Shown here: piece by piece, positions 19,555 to 28,562 of the stretch
Position numbering within the stretch: the first letter of the stretch is position 1
How the letters are laid out: every line of letters starts with the position of its first letter
Notes under the pieces: generated by a model
The model's database searches: none
What the model saw: the letters and a program-made list of their open reading frames with translations, nothing else
Told to the model about the DNA's origin: nothing
Program-made: the position numbers and the translations under genes
Origin: Bacteroidales bacterium
GTDB taxonomy: Bacteria > Bacteroidota > Bacteroidia > Bacteroidales > UBA1556
Length of the DNA: 39,036 bases
Assembly (NCBI GenBank): GCA_015493685.1
Contig: WGCS01000259.1
Span: 1 to 39,036, forward strand
Direction of reading: 5' to 3'

Positions 19555-21822
19555 ATGAAAGATTTGTTAAGTAAACAAGCTCTTGAATATCATTCAAAGG
19601 GCAAACCGGGTAAAGTAGAAGTTGTTCCTACAAAACCATATAGAACACAAAAAGATTTATCTTTAGCTTATACGCCTGGAGTGGCTGTTCCTTGCCTAGA
19701 GATAGAAAAGAACAAGGATGATGCATATAAATATACAGATAAGGGAAATTTAGTCGCTGTTATTTCCAACGGTACAGCAGTATTGGGATTAGGAAATATT
19801 GGAGCTATTGCCGGTAAACCGGTAATGGAAGGAAAAGGACTTCTTTTTAAGATTTTTGCTGATATTGATGTATTTGATATTGAAGTTGATGAGCATAATA
19901 TTGACGATTTTGTAAAAACGGTAAAAGCTATTTCGCCAACTTTTGGTGGAATTAATTTAGAAGATATTAAAGCCCCTGAATGCTTTGAGATAGAAAATAA
20001 ACTTAAAGCTGCTTTGGATATTCCTGTAATGCATGACGATCAGCATGGTACAGCTATTATTACCGGAGCAGGATTGCTAAATGCTCTCGAATTAGTTGGC
20101 AAAGACATTAAGGATATTAAATTGTTTGTTAGTGGAGCGGGAGCTGCTGCTTGTGCATGCACAAGAATGTATGTGCAATTAGGTGTCGATATTAATAATA
20201 TTATAATGGCTGATATCGATGGTGTTTTAACCAAAGATAGAACAGACTTAAGTGTTGTCAACAGGGAATTTGCCACTGACAAGAATATTAAGACCATGGA
20301 GGAAGGAATAAAAGGTGCCGATGTATTTTTAGGTCTTTCTGCCGGAGGAATATTGAAGCCTGCTATGCTAAAGACAATGGCCAAAGATCCTATTGTTTTT
20401 GCCATGGCTAACCCTAATCCGGAAATTTCTTACGAAGATGCCATGGCAGCACGCAAGGATTTAATTTTTGCCACAGGGCGTTCTGATTATCCCAATCAGA
20501 TTAATAATGTACTGGGTTTCCCCTATATCTTTAGAGGAGCACTCGATGTAAGAGCAAAGGCTATCAATGAGGAAATGAAGATGGCGGCAGTGTATTCCAT
20601 CGCCTCTTTGGCCAAAGAACCTGTTCCCGATATCGTAAAAAAAGCATATAATAATAATGAAATGGCATTTGGTAGGGAGTATATTGTTCCCATTCCAATG
20701 GACCCACGACTGATAGAATACGTTGCCCCCGCTGTGGCAAAAGCAGCAATGGATTCGGGAGTGGCCAGAAAACCCATTGTCGATTGGGAAGCATACAAAG
20801 AAGAGCTTCTTGCTCGTATGGGCATCGATCATGCTATTATGCGTGCTATGCTTGCCAAAGCAAAGTCAAATCCAAAGAAAGTGGTATTTAGTGATGCCAA
20901 TAATGTGAATGTATTGCATGCTGCCAGAATTGTTAAAGATGAGGGAATCGCATTTCCTCTTTTGGTAGGTTTTAAAAATAGAATTACAAAAATAGCACTA
21001 GAAAATAAAATTGATATTTCTGATTTTGAAATTATTGACAATACTGATGATTTAGTGAAAGAGCAAAGAAATAGATATGCTGAGCTGTTTTTCCATAAGC
21101 GTGCCAGAAGTGGTATTTCAATGGTAGGGGCAGAACGCCTAATGCTCGATAAAAACTATTTTGGTGCTGCTATGGTTGAATCGGGGGATGTGGATGCAAT
21201 GATTTCCGGGGTTACTTCTCCCTATCCCGATGTTATTCGTCCTGCTCTTCAAATTGTAGGGAAACGGGATGACGTTAATAAAATTGCAGGAATGTATATG
21301 TTGCGCACAAAGAAAGGTCCTTATTTCTTTGCTGACACAACGATTAATAGACGTCCTTCTGCTGAAGATTTAGTGGATATCTCATTATTGGCGAAAGAAA
21401 AAGTTGAGGAGTTTGGTGTAGAACCGGTTATGGCAATTTTGTCTTATTCTAACTTTGGTTCAGTGAGTGGCTATTCTGCTAAGAATGCAAAAGAGGCCAT
21501 TACCATATTACATCAGAAACATAGTGAGGTGATGATTGATGGAGAAATGCAAGCTAATTTTGCTTTGAATAAAGATATTCGTATGCAGCGATATCCCTTT
21601 TCTAAATTAGGAGATAAGGATGTTAATACCTTAATATTTCCAAACTTAAGTTCCGGAAATATTACCTACAAAGTGATGCAAGAGATAGGATCGTCTGAAG
21701 CTATTGGTCCCATTGTAATGGGCTTGAAAAAACCAATTCATGTGCTTCAACTTTCTAGTTCAGTGCGGGAGATTGTTGATATGGTAACCATAGCAGTAGT
21801 GGATGCCCAGAAATTAGATTAG
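19555..21822 (+). CDS. maeB: Malic enzyme fused to a phosphate acetyltransferase-like domain (MaeB type), paralogue 1
   Basis: AYTPGVAVPCLEI, VMHDDQHGTAIITGAGLLNA, ATGRSDYPNQINNVLGFPYIFRGALDVRA, C-terminal PTA-like domain. Start moved to ATG 19555. Confidence 0.94.
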   Translation: MKDLLSKQALEYHSKGKPGKVEVVPTKPYRTQKDLSLAYTPGVAVPCLEIEKNKDDAYKYTDKGNLVAVISNGTAVLGLGNIGAIAGKPVMEGKGLLFKIFADIDVFDIEVDEHNIDDFVKTVKAISPTFGGINLEDIKAPECFEIENKLKAALDIPVMHDDQHGTAIITGAGLLNALELVGKDIKDIKLFVSGAGAAACACTRMYVQLGVDINNIIMADIDGVLTKDRTDLSVVNREFATDKNIKTMEEGIKGADVFLGLSAGGILKPAMLKTMAKDPIVFAMANPNPEISYEDAMAARKDLIFATGRSDYPNQINNVLGFPYIFRGALDVRAKAINEEMKMAAVYSIASLAKEPVPDIVKKAYNNNEMAFGREYIVPIPMDPRLIEYVAPAVAKAAMDSGVARKPIVDWEAYKEELLARMGIDHAIMRAMLAKAKSNPKKVVFSDANNVNVLHAARIVKDEGIAFPLLVGFKNRITKIALENKIDISDFEIIDNTDDLVKEQRNRYAELFFHKRARSGISMVGAERLMLDKNYFGAAMVESGDVDAMISGVTSPYPDVIRPALQIVGKRDDVNKIAGMYMLRTKKGPYFFADTTINRRPSAEDLVDISLLAKEKVEEFGVEPVMAILSYSNFGSVSGYSAKNAKEAITILHQKHSEVMIDGEMQANFALNKDIRMQRYPFSKLGDKDVNTLIFPNLSSGNITYKVMQEIGSSEAIGPIVMGLKKPIHVLQLSSSVREIVDMVTIAVVDAQKLD

Positions 21823-21876
21823 CGGTGAAGAATCAATAGTAGTTTCTGGGTTTTTATTTCTGAACTTAAAGAATAA

Positions 21877-21965
21877 TTTATCTTCCTTTAAAGGGAGAAC
21901 CCAAAGAGGGATTTTTTTTACCTAGTCCCCCTTTGGGTTCCTCTTTTTCTAGAAAAAAGGAGAAT
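21877..21965 (+). repeat. Dispersed palindromic intergenic repeat (R1)
   Basis: tttatcttcctttaaagggagaacccaaagagggattt followed by tccccctttgggtt and ctctttttctagaaaaaaggag; nested inverted repeats. Confidence 0.7.
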
Positions 21966-22004
21966 AAAAATTGATATAGTATGGGAGCATATCGGATAAA
22001 TTAT

Positions 22005-22145
22005 AAAAAACACAATCATCTGAAACCCTTATTGTAATTAAAAAATAGCGTTATCTCCCTTTTTTTAAAGGGAGAACCCAAAGAGGGATTTCTTTCTTAA
22101 CTAATCTTTCTAGCTCCCTTTTTGTTTCAAGACAAAAAGGAAACA
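22005..22145 (+). repeat. Dispersed palindromic intergenic repeat (R2, longest copy)
   Basis: cacaatcatctgaaacccttattgtaatta module, then ttatctccctttttttaaagggagaacccaaagagggattt, then hairpin cctttttgt-ttcaag-acaaaaagg. Confidence 0.7.
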
Positions 22146-22515
22146 GTTTACGAAAAATAACTAGCAGCAAACTCGTGCTATTATTCTCTTTTGGCTTCGA
22201 TGCCAATAAGAGTATTTTCACCGCATTCTTTTCATCAAGATAAATCTTATGTTAGGAAAACGGGAGAAGATGAAGAATTTTATGGTGGTTTAGTGGTCAT
22301 CCGCCCAAACAGGGTGTTATTTTTTGCATTTTTTTCGATCTATAGCAAAAAAGAGTAAACTAGAATTAATCGATTACGTTTATCGGACAGTACTATTCTT
22401 AAATATTGATTTCTGTTAACTATCATTGTTTATTATATCATTAAATAAATCACAATTTACGCCATATAATTGTTAATTTTGTACATCAGTTTGAATAAAT
22501 ATAAAACGTCTTACT

Positions 22516-24786
22516 ATGGCCAAATTTACAAAACAAGATGCGTTGGACTATCACGCACAAGGAAGACCCGGAAAAATTCAGGTTATCCCTACAAAACCTT
22601 ACAGTACACAAAGAGATTTATCATTAGCATATTCTCCGGGTGTGGCGGTGCCATGTCTTGAGATTCAGAAAAATCCTGAAGATGCTTATAAATATACAGC
22701 TAAGGGAAACTTAGTAGCAGTTATTTCTAACGGTACAGCAGTATTGGGTCTCGGTAATTTGGGAGCTGTAGCCGGCAAGCCTGTTATGGAGGGCAAAGGG
22801 TTGCTGTTTAAGATATTCTCTGATGTGGATGTCTTTGATATAGAGGTTGATACAACCGATATAGATAAATTTGTAGAAACAGTAATTGAAATAGCACCTA
22901 CTTTTGGTGGGATAAATTTAGAAGACATTAAAGCTCCTGAATGTTTTGAAATAGAAAGAAGAGTTAAGGAAGCTTTGGATATTCCTGTTATGCACGATGA
23001 TCAGCATGGAACAGCTATTATTTCATCAGCAGGTTTGGTGAGTGCGCTGGACCTCACAGGAAAGAAAATAGAAGAGATAAAATTAGTTGTTAGCGGAGCC
23101 GGTGCTTCAGCTTCAGCCTGTACTCGCTTGTATATGTCGCTGGGTGTAAAACCTGAGAATATTCTTATGTGCGACAGCAAAGGAGTTCTTTCTACGAAGA
23201 GAAAAGATCTTAGTTCAGTTAAAAAAGAATTTGCTCGTGATACCGATGCTGTTACTTTGGCTGATGCTCTTAAGGGTGCTGATTTCTTCCTTGGACTCTC
23301 TGTAAAAGGAGCTATGACGAAGGAAATGTTAGCTACTATGGCTCCTAATCCAATTGTTTTTGCCATGGCAAATCCTGATCCGGAAATTTCTTATGAAGAT
23401 GCCTTTGCTACTCGTAATGATTTGATTTTTGCCACCGGCCGCTCCGATTATCCCAACCAAATTAATAATGTCCTTGGATTTCCATTTATCTTTAGAGGAG
23501 CTCTTGATGTTCGTGCTACAGCTATCAATGAGGAAATGAAGAAAGCAGCAGTATATGCTCTTGCAGGATTAGCTAAAGAGCCTGTACCTGACGTTGTTAA
23601 GAAAGCTTATAATAATTCTGATATGTCTTATGGTAAAGAATATATTGTTCCTACACCATTAGATCCTCGATTGATAGAATTTGTACCTCCTGCTATCGCT
23701 AAAGCCGCCATGGAAAGTGGTGTTGCCCGTAAAGAAATTAAAGACTGGGATAAGTATAAAGAGGAACTTCGCGAGAGAATGGGCATAGATCATGCAATTA
23801 TGAGAACTATGATTGTGAAGGCAAAAGCAAATCCTAAAAAAGTGGTATTTGCTGATGCTAACGATATTAAAGTATTGCAAGCTGCTCGTATTGTTAAGGA
23901 TGAAGGAATAGCAATACCAATTCTTTTAGGTCGTCACGATCGTGTTAATAAATTAGCCGAGGAAAATAGTATCGATATTTCCGATTTACAATTAATTGAT
24001 AATACAAGTGCTGAGAATGAGAAAAAACGCTTTGAATATGCCGAGATACTTCTCGAAAAAAGAAAGCGAAAAGGAATTTCTATTACTGATGCACAAAGAG
24101 CCATGTTCAATCGTAATTACTATGGTGTTAGCATGGTAGAAACCGGTGAAGCTGATGCTATGATTTCGGGTACTAATACTAAATATGCAGATGCCATACG
24201 CCCTGCTTTACATATTGTTAACAAAAAAGACGAGTTTGGTAAAATAGCAGGAATGTATATTATGAATACCCAAAAAGGTCCATTCTTCTTCGCTGATACT
24301 ACCGTTAATGCTGAGCCTTCTTCTGACGATTTAGTTGATATCACCGTGTTGACAGATAGAGCAGTTCGCGCATTTGGTGTTGACCCTGTTATTGCTATGT
24401 TGTCGTATTCTAATTTTGGTTCTGCAGAGTCCAAAGAGACTTCTAAGGTGGCTAATGCAGTACAAAAGCTTCATGCCGAACACTCTCAAATAATGGTTGA
24501 TGGTGAAATGCAAGCTAATTTCGCTCTGAACAAAGACCTTCGAATTGAACGTTATCCATTCTCTAAGTTGGGTAATAGAAATGTAAATACGCTTATTTTC
24601 CCTAATCTGTCAGCAGGTAATATTGCTTATAAAATGATGCAGGAAATTGGTCATACCGAAGCAATTGGCCCTATAGTTATGGGATTGAAAAAGCCTATTC
24701 ATGTCTTGCAATTGTCAAGTTCTGTTCGCGAAATTATTGATATGACGGCTATTGCTGTTGTTGATGCCCAAGTGATGGAACAATAG
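22516..24786 (+). CDS. maeB: Malic enzyme fused to a phosphate acetyltransferase-like domain (MaeB type), paralogue 2
   Basis: Same motifs as paralogue 1 across the full length (AYSPGVAVPCLEI, VMHDDQHGTAIISSAGLVSA, ATGRSDYPNQINNVLGFPFIFRGALDVRA). Confidence 0.95.
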   Translation: MAKFTKQDALDYHAQGRPGKIQVIPTKPYSTQRDLSLAYSPGVAVPCLEIQKNPEDAYKYTAKGNLVAVISNGTAVLGLGNLGAVAGKPVMEGKGLLFKIFSDVDVFDIEVDTTDIDKFVETVIEIAPTFGGINLEDIKAPECFEIERRVKEALDIPVMHDDQHGTAIISSAGLVSALDLTGKKIEEIKLVVSGAGASASACTRLYMSLGVKPENILMCDSKGVLSTKRKDLSSVKKEFARDTDAVTLADALKGADFFLGLSVKGAMTKEMLATMAPNPIVFAMANPDPEISYEDAFATRNDLIFATGRSDYPNQINNVLGFPFIFRGALDVRATAINEEMKKAAVYALAGLAKEPVPDVVKKAYNNSDMSYGKEYIVPTPLDPRLIEFVPPAIAKAAMESGVARKEIKDWDKYKEELRERMGIDHAIMRTMIVKAKANPKKVVFADANDIKVLQAARIVKDEGIAIPILLGRHDRVNKLAEENSIDISDLQLIDNTSAENEKKRFEYAEILLEKRKRKGISITDAQRAMFNRNYYGVSMVETGEADAMISGTNTKYADAIRPALHIVNKKDEFGKIAGMYIMNTQKGPFFFADTTVNAEPSSDDLVDITVLTDRAVRAFGVDPVIAMLSYSNFGSAESKETSKVANAVQKLHAEHSQIMVDGEMQANFALNKDLRIERYPFSKLGNRNVNTLIFPNLSAGNIAYKMMQEIGHTEAIGPIVMGLKKPIHVLQLSSSVREIIDMTAIAVVDAQVMEQ

Positions 24787-24806
24787 AATAATTTGAATAT
24801 ATTTTA

Positions 24807-24845
24807 AGAAGCCCCTTTTCTATGAGTAGAAAAGGGGCTTCTTTT
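24807..24845. terminator. Terminator between convergent maeB2 and ackA
   Basis: 15-bp stem agaagccccttttct / agaaaaggggcttct, 6-nt loop, flanked by T/A runs on both sides. Confidence 0.85.
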
Positions 24846-24874
24846 ATGAATGCATAACTACTTAAGAGAAGTGC

Positions 24875-26080
24875 TTATTTCTTCTCTTTTATAATTCGTA
24901 ATGTATCTCTGGCAATTACTAATTCTTCATTGGTAGGAATAATCCATACTTTTACTTTTGAATCAGCTTTTGTAATTTCTGCTTCTTTACTTCTAAGTCC
25001 ATTGTTCTTTTCAAAATCTAAATCTACTCCAAGGTACTCCATGTCTTTCATTACATTGGCTCTCGTTTCAGAAGCATTTTCACCAATGCCGCCGGTAAAT
25101 ACAATGACATCAACACCACCCAATGCGGCAGTATAAGCACCAATATATTTCTTAATACGGTATTCATACATTCTCAATGCTAATATTGCTCTTTCATTGC
25201 CTTTTTCTGCTGCTTTTTCCACATCGCGCATGTCTGACGATATCCCTGAGATACCCAATACACCGCTATGTTTATTTACCAATGTATTTGTTGCTGCTAC
25301 ACCGATTACTTCTTTTTGCATAATAAAGGTAAGCGCTCCAACATCTAAATCCCCACATCGAGTACCCATCATAAGTCCTTCTACCGGAGTTAATCCCATG
25401 CTTGTATCGATAGACTTCCCATTTTTAATGGCGGCAATTGAAGCTCCATTTCCCAAATGGCAAGTGATTACTTTAAGGTCTTTAAGGTCAGTATTCATTA
25501 GCTCGGCAACACGTGTTGACACATAGCGATGACTCGATCCGTGAAATCCATATCGACGTACTCCATGCTTAGTATATAATGCATAAGGGATGGCATACAT
25601 ATATGATTTGGGCTCCATAGTTTGGTGAAAAGCAGTATCAAATACTCCTACCTGAGGTACATTGGGGAGTAAATTGGTAATGGCATAAATTCCCTTAAGG
25701 TTTGGTGGATTGTGGAGTGGGGCCAAATCTACACATTCTTGCATTTTATCAATCACCTTGTCGGTAATACTTACGCTGGTTTTAAAAGCCTCTGCACCAT
25801 GTACTACCCGGTGTCCTACAGCATTGATTTCTTCCAGCGTTTTTATGCTCCCGTGGCGCTCCGAAGTTAATACCCCCAACATGTATTCTATTCCTTGTTG
25901 GTGGTCGTAAATATTTCCGTTGAGAGTTACCTTGTCTCCGTCATTGCGTTCGTTTTTAATAAAAGAGCCGTTAAGACCAATCTTTTCAACAATTCCTTTC
26001 GCCAAAACACTTTCGTCATCCATATTAAATAGTTGATATTTAATTGATGAGCTTCCGCTATTTATTACTAATATTTTCAT
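24875..26080 (-). CDS. ackA: Acetate kinase
   Basis: MKILVINSGSSSIKYQLF, VGHRVVHG, VFDTAFHQTM, RRYGFHGSSHRYVS, VFTGGIGENA. Confidence 0.96.
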   Translation of the reverse strand: MKILVINSGSSSIKYQLFNMDDESVLAKGIVEKIGLNGSFIKNERNDGDKVTLNGNIYDHQQGIEYMLGVLTSERHGSIKTLEEINAVGHRVVHGAEAFKTSVSITDKVIDKMQECVDLAPLHNPPNLKGIYAITNLLPNVPQVGVFDTAFHQTMEPKSYMYAIPYALYTKHGVRRYGFHGSSHRYVSTRVAELMNTDLKDLKVITCHLGNGASIAAIKNGKSIDTSMGLTPVEGLMMGTRCGDLDVGALTFIMQKEVIGVAATNTLVNKHSGVLGISGISSDMRDVEKAAEKGNERAILALRMYEYRIKKYIGAYTAALGGVDVIVFTGGIGENASETRANVMKDMEYLGVDLDFEKNNGLRSKEAEITKADSKVKVWIIPTNEELVIARDTLRIIKEKK

Positions 26081-26112
26081 TGTCTAATATGCTAAATTAA
26101 TTTTTGGAATAA

Positions 26113-27093
26113 TTATTTGATATGAAGGTTTTGACCAAGAGAGAAAATAGATCCTGTTTTTTCAATTTTTACTCCATCTTTATAGAGGTAAAAGCCTTCC
26201 CCGCTTTTCTTGCCAAGCATTCCCGCTCTTACCATTCGACGAATCAAGGGTGAGGATTTGTATTTAATGTCTCCATATTCATTATAGAGTCCTTCCATCC
26301 ATTTGGTTAATTTATCCAGGCCAATGTGGTCAGCCATAGTAAATGGTCCTCGTTGCATACCATAGCCTAACTTCATGGTTTTATCAATTTGTTCCACCGT
26401 GCTAACTCCTTCCATTAGTAAGCCGCAGGCTTCGTTAATCATTGGAACAATAAGCCGTGTACTGATATTACCCGGAGAACCAAAAACATTAATGGTTTCT
26501 TTTCCCAGCATTTTTACAAATCGTTTTACGAAAAGAATAGTTTCTTCTGTGGTATTTCTACAACGATTAATTTCTATAATGCGAGTGCGCAATACCGGTG
26601 AAATAAAGTGTACGCCTATTGCTCGGCTTGGTCTTTTTAAGCCGATTGCCAAATCAGATATAACAATGGTTGAAGCATTCGATATTAATACACAATCGTC
26701 TGAAACAACTTCCTCAACTTGTTTAAATACTTCGCGCCTAACTGGTTGATTGGGAACCCATTTTCTGGAATTTATAGCTTCAATAACTACGCTGCAGTCC
26801 TTTAATTTTTTATAATCGGTGGTGCCCTTTATTCTTGAAAGAATAGCTCGCTTATCACTGGTGGTCATGCCCCAATGGCTAATTATTTTATCAATTTGTT
26901 CTTTAATGCCTTTAAAGGCAGCTTCAACTCGCTCCTCATCGACTTCTACAAAACATAAGTCAATACCGCTTTTACTTATTAAGATAGCAATTTCCTGTCC
27001 CATTGATCCGCAGCCAACCAGTCCCACTTTGATATTACCTGTTTTTGATTGCAAAGATTTATTTAGGGCATAATCTTCTAATTTCTCTTCCAT
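26113..27093 (-). CDS. 3-hydroxyacyl-CoA dehydrogenase family protein, divergent active site
   Basis: Rossmann VGLVGCGSMGQEIAI; IGVHFISPVLRTRIIEI; MKLGYGMQRGPFTMADHIGLD; GKKSGEGFYLY. Confidence 0.88.
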   Translation of the reverse strand: MEEKLEDYALNKSLQSKTGNIKVGLVGCGSMGQEIAILISKSGIDLCFVEVDEERVEAAFKGIKEQIDKIISHWGMTTSDKRAILSRIKGTTDYKKLKDCSVVIEAINSRKWVPNQPVRREVFKQVEEVVSDDCVLISNASTIVISDLAIGLKRPSRAIGVHFISPVLRTRIIEINRCRNTTEETILFVKRFVKMLGKETINVFGSPGNISTRLIVPMINEACGLLMEGVSTVEQIDKTMKLGYGMQRGPFTMADHIGLDKLTKWMEGLYNEYGDIKYKSSPLIRRMVRAGMLGKKSGEGFYLYKDGVKIEKTGSIFSLGQNLHIK

Positions 27094-27168
27094 AATGATG
27101 TTATAATACTATTTTTTATTGTACTAAAGCTGCCTACTAATGACAATACTTTAGCTGTTATATATTTC

Positions 27169-28164
27169 TTATTTTACTTGGTTTGAGGTTATTGCTACTA
27201 GATTTACAATATCGTCAACAGAGCATCCGCGCGAGAGGTCGTTAATAGGTGCTGCCATGCCTTGTAATACAGGGCCAACGGCTTCGGCTCCGGCTAAACG
27301 TTGAACTAATTTGTAGGCAATATTGCCGGCATCTAAAGTAGGGAATACAAGTACATTAGCTTTGCCGGCAATTTTACTGCCGGGAGCTTTCTTACTTCCA
27401 ATGGCTTCCACAATAGCTGCATCTGCCTGAAGTTCACCGTCAATGGCTAACTCAGGTGCCATCTTCTTTGCTATTGCTGTGGCTTCAACCACTTTGTTTA
27501 CATCCTCATGAGCTCCGCTGCCTTTGGTGCTGAAACTTAACATGGCTACTCTTGGCTCAATATTGGCTATTGCTTTAGCTGTGGCTGCTGAGGCAACGGC
27601 AATCTCTGCTAACTGCTGTGCGTTGGGATTGGGATTAACGGCGCAATCGGCAAAAACCATAATACCGTTTTCACCATATTGATTATCTTTGAGAACCATA
27701 ATAAATGCTCCGGAAACAACGGTGCTGTTGGGAGCCGTCTTTACAATCTGGAAAGCAGGTCGTAATACATCTCCGGTGGCATGCTCAGCACCGCTAACTT
27801 CTCCGTCAGCATAGCCAAGTTTGATTAATAAAGGCCCAACATAAAGGGGTTGGTTGCATAACTCTTCCGCTTCTTCGAGACTCAATCCTCGCCCTTTGCG
27901 AATGGCATAAAGTAATGTTACCAACTCTTTTCTACGTGGATCGCTAATGGGATTGTAGATTTCTGCCTTGTCAAGATGCTTTAAATTCCATTTCTTTGCA
28001 TTGGCACGGATAGTAGTCTCTTCGCCTACCAATATTATTTTTGCCAACTGTTGTTCTAAAATTATATTGGCAGCGTATAATGTTCTCTCTGCTTCACCCT
28101 CCGGCAACACAATGGTCTTGGGGTTTTGTTGAGCAGCAGCTTTTATATTCTCTATTAAACTCAT
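27169..28164 (-). CDS. pta: Phosphate acetyltransferase
   Basis: IVLPEGEAERTLYAA, GEVSGAEHATGDVLRPAFQIV, MLSFSTKGSG, DGELQADAAI, NVLVFPTLDAGNIAYK, INDLSRGCSVDDIV. Confidence 0.95.
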   Translation of the reverse strand: MSLIENIKAAAQQNPKTIVLPEGEAERTLYAANIILEQQLAKIILVGEETTIRANAKKWNLKHLDKAEIYNPISDPRRKELVTLLYAIRKGRGLSLEEAEELCNQPLYVGPLLIKLGYADGEVSGAEHATGDVLRPAFQIVKTAPNSTVVSGAFIMVLKDNQYGENGIMVFADCAVNPNPNAQQLAEIAVASAATAKAIANIEPRVAMLSFSTKGSGAHEDVNKVVEATAIAKKMAPELAIDGELQADAAIVEAIGSKKAPGSKIAGKANVLVFPTLDAGNIAYKLVQRLAGAEAVGPVLQGMAAPINDLSRGCSVDDIVNLVAITSNQVK

Positions 28165-28195
28165 AACTAAATTTATTGTTGATTATTGATGACTG

Positions 28196-28225
28196 CAAAA
28201 ATAGATTAACTACATATATCAGCAA
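28196..28225 (-). promoter_or_regulatory. Bacteroidetes-type promoter for pta-HAD-ackA
   Basis: On the minus strand: TTG at 28225-28223 and TATTTTTG (TAnnTTTG) at 28203-28196, 31 nt upstream of pta. Confidence 0.5.
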
Positions 28226-28241
28226 CTATTTTAATGCTAAA

Positions 28242-28265
28242 TTTTATCAATATTAATTGATAAAA
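28242..28265. promoter_or_regulatory. 10-bp inverted repeat upstream of the pta promoter
   Basis: TTTTATCAAT-ATTA-ATTGATAAAA, perfect dyad. Confidence 0.45.
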
Positions 28266-28562
28266 GGCATCCTTATTTTTATTGTTAAATAAAAGAGATT
28301 TGTTGGGTGAATTATTAGTGCCTTACATACTATAGAAATAACCATTGGAATGTGTTTTATTGTTGATTGAAGAAAATAAAAGTTGGCGAAGGGAGGAATT
28401 TTTTTTAAAACAATAGCTAAAAAATCCTATTTTTACAGCATTAGAATATACAGGTATAGTGTTTAAGTGTGGATAAAATATAGAGCACTACTTTTATTGT
28501 TCAGGTCTTTTATTAGTTGGAATAAATTATTTACATTTATTATAAATCCAAAATTGTAGCTT

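Noticed and set aside
20040-20832. Several minus-strand ORFs of 76-123 aa inside maeB1 (and similar ones at 23001-23366 in maeB2)
   Set aside because: They mirror each other only because the sense genes are paralogous; no recognisable domains and fully overlapped by conserved coding sequence.
22160-22340. Possible ncRNA around the ctcttttggc-ttcgat-gccaataagag hairpin upstream of maeB2
   Set aside because: Isolated imperfect hairpin with no clear promoter, terminator or known riboswitch features; insufficient evidence.
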